Shown here in pieces: positions 47,474 through 59,724 of a DNA stretch of 64,000 bases; within the stretch, counting starts at the first letter, position 1, and each line of letters opens with the position of its first letter. The stretch covers positions 66,565-130,564 of the forward strand of contig CAJNOL010000492.1 of the NCBI GenBank assembly GCA_905250125.1, in the 5' to 3' direction. Origin of the DNA: Rotaria sordida (lineage: Eukaryota; Rotifera; Eurotatoria; Philodinida; Philodinidae). The notes under the pieces are model-generated. The model was not told the origin of the DNA, made no database searches, and saw only the letters and a program-made list of their open reading frames with translations. A program made the position numbers and the translations under genes.

Positions 47474-47620
47474 CTGAACAAGTGGAAAAAGGAAAAAGAA
47501 AAAGAAAGAAAGATTAAATTATCTAAATATAAATCTATCTTTCATCGTATTCGTTCATTATTCTCCAATAATAAATAAGAACAGCTGATTCATATTTATT
47601 TGGATTTTATTATATACATT
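47474..47620. promoter_or_regulatory. Bidirectional promoter interval PPP4R2/ZFAND1
   Basis: Only 147 bp separate the two start codons, so both promoters and 5'UTRs must share this interval. No clear TATA box. Confidence 0.5.
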
Positions 47621-48355
47621 ATGGTTGAATTATTAGGTACACATTGTGAATATCCAGAGTGTAATACACTCGATTTTCTACCTGTTTATTGTATTCATTG
47701 TTCAAAAACATTTTGTAAACGACATGGATCTGCACCTGATCATTCATGTATATCTTTAATTCAAACAAACTCATTAATATCATCAAATTCTTCATCATTT
47801 CTTCCATGTGCTTATTTAAATGGTAATTGTAAAAATCAAAAATCACCAATTAGTTTTACATGTTCATTATGTTTAAAAAATTTTTGTGTTGAACATCGTC
47901 ATGTTGATGATCATAAATGTTCTTATCGTTCTTCATCATCACCACCAACACATTATTCAACACAAATAAATAAAAATGAAATAATAAAACCAACAGATAA
48001 TTTTTCAAAAGAAAAATTTATTGGAACAAAAAATGAAGCTTTAGCTAATAAAGTAGCAATTATGAAACTAAAACAAACAGCAAAAGGACCAGGAGGTATA
48101 CCAATGGAAAATCGTCTACATGTTTTTGTACAAATTGATGATGGTGATGGAAATAATAAACGTTATCCATTTTATCTTTCAAAACTTTGGCCATTAGGAA
48201 AAGGACTTGATTATTTAACAAAAGAATTAAAATTATTACCAGCAAATCGTATAATTTTATTAGATAGAGAACAAATTTCACTTGATTTATCAACAACTAT
48301 TAATGATTTGAAAGAATTGCATGATGCTGATGTTATTATTTTAAAAAAAATTTAA
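47621..48355 (+). CDS. ZFAND1: ZFAND1, AN1-type zinc finger protein 1
   Basis: A single exon of 244 aa from MVELLGTHCEYPEC; an upstream in-frame ATG at 47600 adds seven hydrophobic residues and is less likely. Two AN1 zinc fingers: residues about 9-43 (HCEYPEC, CIHC, FCKRHGSAPDHSC) and about 63-102 (LPCAYLNGNC, CSLC, FCVEHRHVDDHKC). The central KNEALANKVAIMKLKQTAKG matches the conserved ALANKVALMKLK-type helix of ZFAND1. The C-terminal part (VFVQI...PFYLSKLWPLGKGLDYL) matches its ubiquitin-like domain. Family knowledge: ZFAND1 (yeast Cuz1) recruits p97/VCP and the proteasome to arsenite-induced stress granules. It is intronless here, unlike most neighbours, and head to head with PPP4R2. Confidence 0.9.
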   Translation: MVELLGTHCEYPECNTLDFLPVYCIHCSKTFCKRHGSAPDHSCISLIQTNSLISSNSSSFLPCAYLNGNCKNQKSPISFTCSLCLKNFCVEHRHVDDHKCSYRSSSSPPTHYSTQINKNEIIKPTDNFSKEKFIGTKNEALANKVAIMKLKQTAKGPGGIPMENRLHVFVQIDDGDGNNKRYPFYLSKLWPLGKGLDYLTKELKLLPANRIILLDREQISLDLSTTINDLKELHDADVIILKKI

Positions 48356-51300
48356 ATAAAAACAATTCTTTATTATTATTATTATTTTTTTTTTTGTTAT
48401 ATATTTTTAAATAAATCAATTTGAAGACTTATTTTAACGGATGACTGAAAAGTTTTTAAACAGGATGTCTGTTTATTTTTGAACTGCTAGAAAGAATTTC
48501 CTACGAATCAAAAGCTATGATATTGTACTCTTTTCGAATATCGGCTTAGAAATATTATGTCTATTTTCGTTCAAGAGTAGTGACGGACTTTTTGAAAGAT
48601 CTGAAAAATTATTCTTAATGGGGAGTCGACAGGTTTTTTTGCTTACCCTATAAGTTTCTTGTCAAACATGCTAAAAATTGTTGGAGTTGATCGTTTTGTA
48701 GAGTGGACACCAATGTTTTATCTAGTGTGAGGACCGAGAGGGTAGTACTCCTCAAAAAGATCGTGCGTTGATCTTTCTGGAGTTTACGCTTATTGTACCA
48801 TGTGTTATGTATCTGTGCTTCCAAAAATAGATGTTCGCCCTTTCGGAAGAGAAAATCTGGATAAAACACTGGCGGATATTTCTCTACAATATGTGATTTG
48901 GAAATAAGCTGTAGCTTTTACCCAACTGAGGCTACAAGCATTTTTTTAAGCGCTTCTTTCAATGTACAACAGTTTTAGGTCAAAAAGTAGGTTTTTCAAA
49001 AATGAATATTCAGGAAAAACGAAAAATTGAGATGTCTTGTCAAAAGACAAAAAAAAGAAGCTTCAAATAGTGGATTTTGTAGGGTAACTTCTGATCTGCA
49101 AACTAATGTATAAATAAAGATTTCAACCTTTAGTTTCGAATTGCAATCGTGAAAATACAAAAATATGCGGAAAAACTTGTATATATTTCAAAAGAGCACA
49201 AACTCATAGCCTTTAACTGCTCGTAAATACTTTCCAGTGAATAAAAAATGAACAAACATCTTATCGAAAAACTTCCCAATCACTTGTTATTTAGTTCTTT
49301 GGATTAATATAAATAAATACTATCTTGCGACCATTTATTTGTTTTTTTGCGAAAAAGAACTTTAAAATTAATCTTTAATTTACAGTTCATCTGTAATTTC
49401 TATTCTTTAATGAATACGATTTCAATCATGGTGATCAGATTAAATATTGGCTTTTCTTTTCTTTTATTACCTCATAAAAAAACTACAATCATGTTTATCA
49501 ACTTAATATTTCCTCTATTTTAAATTATTTTACTCATGTTAACATTTCGATATCGCTTTAATATGTTTTTCATTATTATTATTTTAGAAATTGATTTAGT
49601 GTATTCACATCACAGTTACATGTTTTACTTTCATCTTGCTTAGTTTTTTTTTTTTGAATAATTGAATCAAGTTAAAGTTATAGAATCGATTTTAATATAA
49701 CGTAATTTTCATTGGAACATGTTTTCTTGTCGGAATTTAAAAGCAGCTTAGTCAATCAGACATTTTTATCACAAGTATAACAAAATATAGTAGTAACCTC
49801 TCAATACAATATATCGAACTAGGTAAACGAGTAAAATTATTCTTAAAAATCGACGTGATGATTAATTGAAAAAAAAAAGGATAATATCTGATTTAAATGT
49901 ATTCAATCGAATTGATTAAAATAATAGTTAACTAAAAAGCAGCAGTATTAACATGTACTAGTTTCGCAATTTCAATTATATTTTAAATTTCATTAATATA
50001 TTTTCTAAGAAATGAATTAACAATAGAAAAACTAATAAATGAATTTACGATCATAGACAATCTATGATTGCAAACTACTTACAAAAGTACTAATATATTA
50101 ATTCTAGATACTCTGCTATACATATGATTCGTTATTACGTGTACATCGAATATATTATGCCGAATAAGAAACAATGGTAATGACCAAATTAGCCAGACTA
50201 TCATCAGAAACGATGATCTGTACGTAAAATTGGAATCAATACCATCAAACACATAAATATTTGTTGAGTTTTTGTATAGTTGTTCAACTCTCGTCTAATA
50301 AAACATTTTCCACATATGTAGAAAAAGAAATACTCCTGTAAACTTAACTTATTAGGATATTGAAGAAGTAAAATATGTTGAACGATACAATCAATTAAGA
50401 ATACCAGATGAGCTGTTAAATATTTCTTCGGTTTTCTATCGTTCTAATTTTTCTTCTCCTCATGTCGGAGAGGTCAGGTGAACTGTATCTATCCTGCCGT
50501 GACGTAGAGGAGGAAAATACTGATATATAGGTTGGAACTACTACATTATCGACTAAAGAAAAAAACATACAAACCATTCGACTATTTTTTATGCATTTAT
50601 TCAATTTATTTTTAACTATATATAATGAAATGTATCCGAGCGAATGTAAAAGTTATAACATACCGTTCCCAACTATTACTATTCTATACGCTAATTAAAG
50701 TACTAATTGTACGTTTTTTAATATTGGAAGTATTATTACCTTTGACTATCGATAAAATTTAATTTACGATTACAAAAATAATTATTTACATGGAATCTAG
50801 TGAAGAACATAAGAAAGTTTGATTGACTGAAAAACAATAGAAAAAAGTTTGAATGCGGAAATCAATCATAGAAAAATTTGACTGGTTAGAGAACACCATG
50901 GAAAACTCTTAATAGTTAAGAAAATAACTCGAATATCATTTTTGCTGCCCTAATGGATAACATTCAAAAATAATAGTTCGAATATTTTCAAGCGCAAAAG
51001 TCAATTTTTAGGTTATGAGAGATGTAGTTATTCAGAGTCATGTTAAGCCATTCGAATGACTTGAAATGAATTTTGTTTCTTGAAAGAGAATAACTATCGA
51101 TCTTATTCTATTGTTTAGTAATATTTCTTCATTTAACTCGATTTTTTATTATTAAATTTGGACATTCAATAATTATGTAGATACGCATAAAATACTACGC
51201 GATCTAGGATGGTATAAAACTATCCATCTATAACATTTGATAAGCAGATTTGTCCACCAAATCTCTTTAATCCTAAATACAATAATAGAAACAATAAATA

Positions 51301-54300
51301 CTCAACAATAACTAAATTACATATTATCGTTTCTATTTTGAAAGATATATCCTAGATAATAGACAGAGGACAGGGTTTTTGGAAACTCTGTTATAGTAGT
51401 CTTGCAACTCTTAATAATTGCTATTGATACTGAAAATATAACTTCAGTCTAGAAAGAAATAGTAAAGAACGACCGTACACATTATTCGGGCATACCATAC
51501 ATATGGTTTCACAATAACGATATCCTAAACTTTTTATAATAAATTTTTGATTTTCATTTTAAGTCATCTATGAGTTTGTGTTCAAAATTAAATTCTCTAT
51601 CGAACGGTTCATAAGCTAGCTATCAAACCATAGAAATACACTTTCATGAATGAATAATTCTGTCATCCTTGAAAATGTCAAGAAAAACAATTGAATTGAG
51701 TACCAAAATAACTGAAAAGTTTGAACGATCAAGGTGAAATTTATAAGACTGACTAATAACTATGTAGATTCTACAATTGCTGAAAGTTTTACGTCAAACT
51801 GTTTGCCTGTCTTTTCTAATTAAACCAAAGCATTCATCGTCCATTCTTAATATTCTTTAGACTTACATAAATGAATGAATAATTACTACAGAACAGATTG
51901 ACATCATAAAAGATAATATCTAATTTCGATGTGAAAGCTAATGACTAATCTTAGAAGATTCAATCTTAAAATGTGAATTAGCGATGCAATGGTGGCCATG
52001 AACCACCGGGCAAACTTAGAATTGATTGAATAGTTCTCAAACAGTAACTTTTCATATGATACCCGATAAAAAGTGATATTGAACAATATCTCTGCCTTAT
52101 TTTCGCTGGTTTTCTTTAATAAATACATGATTTCTTTATAAGAATTGATAAGTTCAATACTTTCTCATTTGAAATCATTATTTTACATTCTTGAAAACAA
52201 GCTAATACATAACGTTTGTTTACCTTGAAAAAGTCAAGTTAAAGTGGCATCCATATGTAAAAGATCTATCAATTCAAATATGGCTATTACTGTTAATTAG
52301 AAAACAAAATGAACTACAAGGTTGAATTTTGAAATAGATTTTATGTTCTTAGATTTATTTTTATTAAGACCTAAGAACTCTTTCGAAATTTGCATGAGAT
52401 CAACATCCGATAAGTTTTAAACGAAATATTTTTCTATTACCTGTGTAACTGAAACATGATCTGAGAGCTATGAGCTATTGGCAATGTCTGATAGTCAGTG
52501 GATAGTAATTTAAAAGTAAGATTAAAATTTAATGTTAGAAAATCTTTGTTTTAAATAGTATTCAAATTCTAAATCAGTAGATAAATTTTATTTACTATCA
52601 TCAATGCATCCATTAAGATTTAAGACTAGTCGTAGTAAAATGGAAAACGTTAGGCTAAAATTTAGAGATGAATTTTCGATGACGACTAAATTTATTAGCG
52701 CGAAAATGAATATGGTGTCTGTGCCAGTGATCATTTGGGAGTGTGAGTATACGCAAATATTCGATGTAAGGGTGTGAATGTGGATGAACAGAAAATCAAC
52801 GCTCACTGATTCACGGTAGTTACATCCTACACCTAAAGGTTTAGACGATTAGACCTTTAATTCTGCATTATACCTACGTCAAATTAAAAATTAGTAAGAA
52901 ACAAAGTATAATATAACAAGAGTGCATAGCTTTTGCTTAACAATATCATGAGTTGAACTGAAAAAGAGTGCATAATCAAATAAACTAGGAAAGTTAGACG
53001 CCTCGAGTTACGTTATTCTTGTTGAATTCTGTTATCTCTTGCAACCATGCCATAAAAAATTGAAAAAAAAATTTTTTTTCGTGTCTCGATTTATCTACAC
53101 CTTACCTGCCACTAAAAAAATATAATCGCATACAACAAATCATGACAATTTTGAATGAATAAGAGTCTTGAGAATGTTTTAATTTCAAAATATTTTGAAT
53201 TGCTAGTAAATGGGTACAGTCTGAAACGCGATCACTGTGAAAATACATCAAATCTTGCTAGTCAATTTATGAATCACCTAAGATTTCAAGCTGTTAAAAG
53301 CACTCAAATTTTTAACCATTAACATTTCCCAGCAGCTTATAATATGCGCACACAGATGCTTTTCAGTGAAAAATACAAGCTTCCTTTTTAAGATAGCATT
53401 TTCGCTGAAACTTTCACATGGGTGATACATTCTCGTACTATTAACTATAATGCCCACAAAATAATTAAAAAGTGATAAATACGCATAATATTTTTATTAA
53501 TCTATGACTGTTTATTTAAATCATTTATGAAATGTCAAATGTTAATTAATACTTTTAGCTAACGAATATCATTGATATTTACAATAGTTGCAGCAAATAA
53601 TCTTACTTTTCCACGATCTTATAATCTGCTGTAAACAAAAAAAGGCTGTTTTCAGGAAGTCTAAATCTTGATCTTTTTTGACTTAAACTATAATACTCTA
53701 CCTTTTCTTCAAGAAAAAAGAAAAAGAAATAAAGAATATCACCAGACTCAATAAAGATCTTTTTTCTTAAGATCATCCAAAGTCATATGACTAAGAGTCC
53801 AACAATAATTATGATGTGATTAGGTGCTTCTTATATTGGTCTCGCACATTCAACTATATATGAATTTGGTGAAATATGATGGCATGAGAATTATATAGAA
53901 GTTCTTCTTTGACATGCCCAATATGAAGGTAAACAGCTTCTGATCAACAAATTCATCTATGAATAAAACAATATAATGCTTCACATACATCAGGAAGCGT
54001 TGAAATTGTGCACAGAGTATTTCATACATTTCATAGATAAACACAATTGAAGAACAAATAATTCTGATTTCAACGTTTTGGATTTTTATTTATGCGAGGA
54101 CATCGACAATAATACACAATAGGATACTGTTAAAAGCTGTAATTATTTAATGGTTGAAATAACAAAAGGAAATCCATTGTGTACCAAAAAAATTATCATA
54201 TTTACAGCATCGAAAATTGATCGAACAAAGTTTTGTCTTTTTTATAAAACAAAAAATGCATATATAAAATGAGCTTTTCTTTGTAAATTATCGAGTTTCT

Positions 54301-54966
54301 TTTCGGTGCATCTTATCGTATATTTTATTCTTTTAATAAAACACCTTAAATGATGAAATGATGGCATACAAAAAGAATCAGCCGTTCATCTTACACTGTA
54401 AATTTTAAATAAATTCTGTTTTCTAGAAAATCGAGTTAACAAAAGCTCAAATGTTTTCAAATAATTATTAATTGTCGAACGATTTCATAATTTTCAGAAA
54501 ACGCTTGATTTTCTAGAATTAGAATTTTCAATCCAATTCTTTGAAAAAAATTATTTTCGGACGGATTAAAAAATTAACATTAATTTTTAAAGATGTTTGA
54601 AAATTAATTCCAATTTTATAGATAATTGATCTAGATTGTAAATAAAATCGGTACAGAGATAAGAGAATAATTTATTGTAAAAATGAAAAGTCATAATAAA
54701 TATTCGATTTTCTGGAAAATGTTCAGAATGCAAAATCGAGTTTGCTATTCTAGAAATGTTCATATAAATACAATCACAATTTTCTAACAAAAAAACAATC
54801 GAAACTTGAATATCGAACTTTCGTCAATATCGTATTACTCAAAAAAACAGGAGTGTATTGTTGAATTCGTATAGACATTCCTAGAATATCCTTTTATATT
54901 CTATATGACTTATTTTCTATTCTACAATGTATAGTTCACCGGTTACATTCTAGATATTTAGTACAA
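48356..54966. other. 6.6 kb non-coding stretch
   Basis: Apart from the foldback element at 48437..49287 I see no gene, RNA or clear repeat. Short ORFs (50416, 51904, 52588, 53850, 54587) have no support. 54380..54790 has repeated TTTTCTAGAA-like text in both orientations but no clean arms. Confidence 0.4.
48437..49287. mobile_element. Non-autonomous TIR/foldback element
   Basis: About 850 bp. The left end (GGATGACTGAAAAGTTTTT) and the reverse complement of the right end (AGTGATTGGGAAGTTTTT) stay similar for about 100 bp, through GATGT-TGTT-ATTTTT and CTTTTCGAA / CTCTTTTGAAA. The flanks TTATTTTA (48429-48436) and TTATTTAG (from 49287) match in 6 of 8 positions, a possible decayed 8-bp target duplication. 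An ORF at 48648..48869 (minus) has no recognisable transposase motif. Confidence 0.6.
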
Positions 54967-55743
54967 TTATTTCTGCATTTCTTCATCAGCAGCTGCAATT
55001 TCTTTTGATTTAGCAATCAATTGTGCCAGATCGTTATCACTAACTTCAATACATTCGGTTTGTCCATGAAACTCCTTGTTACTAAATCTTACGAACCAAT
55101 TTTTTTCTTCTGCTTGCTCCTTCCACCAATTTTCAATTCTAGTCATTGTAATTAATTTTCCGCGTAATGTCAACAAGAGTTTCATTTGGTATTGTTTCAG
55201 TTCTATTGTAGGATATCTTTTCAAAGCATTCTCATGTTGAGTGCGACCAAATTTAATCAGAGATCTTTCAGTTTTACCATTTGCTTCCGTGCCTGGATCA
55301 ATAAGAGAAAATACATAGAATGTATTTGGAACATTCGCTGTCCATTTTAGTCTTTCTTCCAAGAATCGAGTCTCATTGTTTCGATGATGAAGTACACAGG
55401 AAGGGCAGTAATAATCGTCTGCCAAACATTGTACAGGCGAAGGCTTCCACTTACGTACACATTCAGGGTCACAACATTCATGTGCTACGTTTTTACACAT
55501 TCCACCCCATGTTCCAGTTCGCTTGAATCTACCATTTTTCTTCTCTATCAAAAATTTATCATACTAAAGTAAAAAAAAAAAGTACAAAAGGTAAAGCTAT
55601 TAAAACTTCTTCGTGTAGATATACAATATAATTACCTCTTCAACAGTCATTTCTACTCTTTGTTTTTTGAAGCTGTGTAAGATGGAGACATCTTCATTCT
55701 TTTCTTCTCTCTCGTCCACAATTTTGCTTCGTTTTCTGCTCAT
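54967..55743 (-). CDS. Cys-rich plus GIY-YIG/T5orf172-like protein
   Basis: Exons 55743..55636 and 55563..54967 join in phase to 234 aa. Residues 1-55 are basic and charged (MSRKRSKIVDEREEKNED), NLS-like. Residues 59-92 hold seven Cys and a His (CKNVAHECCDPEC, C, YYCPSC), a probable zinc-binding module. Residues 118-200 look like a GIY-YIG-type fold of the T5orf172/MUG113 kind: FYVFSLIDPG (GIY strand), SLIKFGRTQ (YIG strand), KRY with a conserved-type Arg (152), and an RIENWWKEQ helix with a candidate catalytic Glu (180). This is inference from motif order; the exact Tyr-Ile-Gly residues are absent. Codons are less AT-biased than in neighbours, and it stands alone in a repeat-rich gap, so acquisition from a virus, phage-like or mobile source is possible. 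The function is unknown. Confidence 0.65.
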
Positions 55744-58336
55744 TGTGTTTGTTCAAAGGGTAATATTTACGGCTTATTTTATGAGTGAATCGTAGATCTT
55801 CGAATAATTCTTAATAGAATAAATGTAAATTATGTAGATTATTTAAATATTCTTATTATATGAAGTAGAAATAAACACGTGTTTATTAGTAAATTAATTT
55901 GATACCTACGTATGATTTATATAGATATCAATTAGGAAGAGAACGCACACATTTCTAATCTAGTTACATACTGGTTGCGCACTTTATCACATGATTGTGT
56001 CTCTTACGAATTTGTTTTTGAAAAAAGATAATGGGTTTGATATTGTTAGAATTACGTTTATAACTTAGTCTTTGCTAACTTTGACTACTACGACAAATGT
56101 AATTGTTTTTAATATATTTTTTGTACAAATAAAAAGCTAGCAAAGTCATAAATAAAACATATGTGTTTATCCGCTTCAAGAATAGTAATGTGAAGATTTT
56201 TAAACTCTGATATGCATACACTCAATCTTCGTAAGTACATAACAACTCACGCATATACGCAGGCACACTCACATAATATGACAGCACATGCGCAAACACA
56301 ATATGTAAAAGCAGCAATATGAGCACATACTATGAAAACAGCATAAATCTTTCTTACTTTGGATGACGTCACATTGAATCAGAACATAAAAGAGAAAGAA
56401 AAGAAAAAAGTAACTACAGCAACTATAGTTATGCACCTACTATAGAGGGCTGTGTTTTTATTTTTGTTGTATTTGTCTATTCTTGAATTTATTGCGAAAG
56501 TTTCGTGTTTTTGACCACGTGTGACAATCTTTATACATTTTGTTTGATCTCTCATTAACTGCAGAAGGTTACAGTTGTTGCTGGAAATTGCTTCTGTATA
56601 AAAGACAAGAAAGTGCTGCATTTTTCTTTTGGTATTTTATATATTGGCCAAAAATATCATCTGCAGTGTGCTTAAAAATCGATTAATCAAGTTAGAAATG
56701 AGATTCAATTCAAGTTAAAAATGACTTATTTTTTAATTTCTAAACTGGACGTTCTAAATCAAACTTTGATGTGAGTTCAATGATTGTACCCAACCGTATG
56801 AAAGTGTAAAAAAAAAAATTTCAAGATTTTTATACCTATAAATTCCGTCTAAATAATGGTCAGATTTCATGAAGATTAGACCAGTAATCAATTGCCCGTA
56901 TATATGTGTCATTCGAAGAATAATATACAGGTTTTTTTTCGTAACAACATAGCGAACGTTGATCGGATACGACAGGCAACAAACTTAGAATAGAGATCAA
57001 TCTGACTGATCGTACTTCCGATTTTGCGAGAGTAAAATCACCTTTCTAAAAGACTTGTCTGTATCTCACGACTACAGTAAAGTCTTTCAACAATAAAATT
57101 ATACTTGATATTTCTCTAATGAAAAATATCCGAGTATCGATTCAAGTGCACAGTTACTATATTCTCTCAACTAAAGTTGAAGATAAAAAGATCGAAAGAA
57201 AACATTAGTATCTGCTCATCTCTTCAGTTCGATATGTTTACATTTGACACATTCAACTGTCGACTAATTTTTGAATGATCGATTACTAAATTGCCAACAA
57301 TGCATATACATCTTATAATTGCTTCAGACATCTAACAATATTCTCTTTTTTTCATTTTTTGATATCGACAAACTATCAACTTTCCGAGACCATTGTTCTG
57401 TACTAACACTGGCAGACAATGTTCAGAGATCTTAGATATGTAGTAAAAAGGAAGTCGTTCTGTGCACTCAGATAAGATAATCAATTAATTAATAAATATT
57501 AAGTTATAGTATAATCTTATATATACTTCATTATTAATATGAATAAAATGGTTTAATTTATTAGTAATTTTACTTTATTAAATCTTTATTACATTCAAGT
57601 ACAAATCAAGTATTACAATCAAACACATACAGAAAAAAAACGTTAATTCAAATAAAGATCAACTAATTTAGAAACATTTCTAGTACTTCTTCTTTTAGGC
57701 TTTGAAGAGAATGGTTGTATTTTATTATTTTTAATACATTGAACGAAAATTATGTTATGTCAGCGCTATTCTTCCCTATTAATTGTATCTTTTTTTCTGT
57801 CGATTATTTTTAGAACAGAAGATTCTATATTTTTTTTCTAACAAAATGGGAAACTAAAAAACATAAAAAGCCAATTAGCTTTCAGTCTGAGAAGGTACCT
57901 TTTATTGCGATACATTGATTAATTTTCACTTCAATCTTCCCTCTATTGCTATTTATTAACACTTTTATAAATCAAATAGATCCATTTAACATAATCTCAT
58001 TTATAGTACTAAATAAATATTATTATATCATTAAAAAGTCTATTAGACTCATTCTCAATGTCCATTACAAAAAGCCTATTACAGGATTATACTTGAATCT
58101 CAGTACTTTATTTGCTCAAGGATATGTTCATACTAGTCTGTTAGTATTGACTCTTGATTTAACGTTCAACAATGAATAAGTACTTCATCGTAAGTCTTCA
58201 ATCAGAAAAATGGTGTAAGATAAAGATTCTTTCTTGACAAAGCAATTCAACAATTGGAAGCATTTTGGAAAAGATTTTAAAAAATCGCTGTAATAATTAC
58301 TATCAGTCAATGAATATAAAATGCTCTTCAATGAAA
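55744..58336. other. Non-coding stretch
   Basis: AT-rich with a decayed CA-rich stretch at about 56220..56310. No gene is recognised. Confidence 0.4.
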
Positions 58337-59232
58337 TACAGGGTGGCTCATAAGTAAGATAACACAGTTTTTTGCTCGGTTTGTTTCTAATACATTTCCA
58401 GTTCGGTCTTATATTTCTACCGCATATACTAGGTCATGCAACTCAAAGAATCACCATTGGACCAATATCTAAGTGTAATCGTTTTTTTCAAAAATGCATC
58501 AATACACGATAACCAAAAAAGTGAAATGTCTATGTTCTAACAAAACTTTTATCAAAGCAATAGAGCAAGAAAACGATACACACAACAGTAGATCTTTGTG
58601 AAGTATTGTCAGTAAGAAATTTTTCACAACAATTGCTTAATGTGCTTGCCCTCTAAGTCTTTGCAAAGTTTTAGTCTCTCAAACACAGATTGACAAGCTC
58701 TTCGATATAATTCTGTTAGCAGGTTTTGTATTCTGTAATAATAGCATCTTTGAGTGCTTGAACATTTTGAGGTTTTGTGGCATATCACTTCACAATTTCA
58801 ATTCTTTCACATAAAGACAATCGGAAAACGTTGACTCATTGTTCAAAAGTCGGAAACACACACTGTTAGAATTGTGTACACAGAATGAGAAATGCAACGA
58901 GAAAAAGAACTGAATCCATTGATAGCAGAGATGATCACTTGTGTTGTTATCTGCGAGATGCCATCACTAGCACATTTATAAATATTAGCTGAGAAGATAG
59001 AATAATATAGATGTACATATATTACAGAAGGAAAAACTATAACTACCAAAACATGTCACTTTTTTTAGTTATCGTGTATTGATACATTTTTGAAAAAAAC
59101 GATTACACTTATGGTGAAACTTTGAGTTGTATAACCTAGTATATGTGGTAGAAATATGAAACTTAACTGAAAATGTATCATAAATAAAGCGAGAAAAAAC
59201 TGTGTTACCTTATTTTTATGGACCATTCCGTA
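58337..59232 (-). mobile_element. Decayed Tc1/mariner-like element with about 190-bp TIRs
   Basis: 896 bp from TA to TA. The left end (TACAGGGTGGCTCATAAGTA) and the reverse complement of the right end (TACGGAATGGTCCATAAAAA) begin TIRs that stay alignable for about 190 bp, to about 58532 and from about 59045, sharing GTAACACAG/ATAACACAG, TATACTAGGT and AATACACGATAAC. Tc1/mariner elements insert at TA. On the minus strand at about 58780..58625, two frames together resemble the end of a transposase (NVQALKDAIITEY in one frame, a later VFERLKLCKDLEGKHI in another). A frameshift and stops separate them, and the rest of the catalytic domain is missing. Confidence 0.75.
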
Positions 59233-59724
59233 TTTACATTCTGTTTGCAATCATAATTTTCATTTTCCAAATGTCAAAGAGATCTTTTCTAATTCAATTG
59301 AATAGACTAGTCTTGAACTTTTAATCAACAGTTCATGTATTTTATTTTTATGCCATTTCACTTGATGCAAGGGAAAGTAGACAGATAAGACCACAGAACG
59401 AGTTAGTGCGTCTTGTTCTTATTTTATCCTGTTGAGCAGAAGTACAAAACATCAGAACAGCTGCACATCCTATTCTATGTTCATCTGTAGTTGAAATGGA
59501 TATTAGAAATTTTATTCTTTCGTTTTTTTTTTAAAATAAACTATAAATGTCCACGTGATAGATAACAATACATTGTTTTGATTTTCAAATTATTTTATGA
59601 AAATAAACGTGCGAAAAAAACACACAGTGTATAATTAATCTTTTTTTTTTCTTTATCAAATCTTATATTTTTGTTCTCGTTTAGTGTCAAAAAAATTGAC
59701 CTAATTTATCTAATAAAATAAAAA

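Noticed and set aside
48648..48869. 73-aa minus-strand ORF in the foldback element
   Set aside because: No transposase signature and no support beyond openness.
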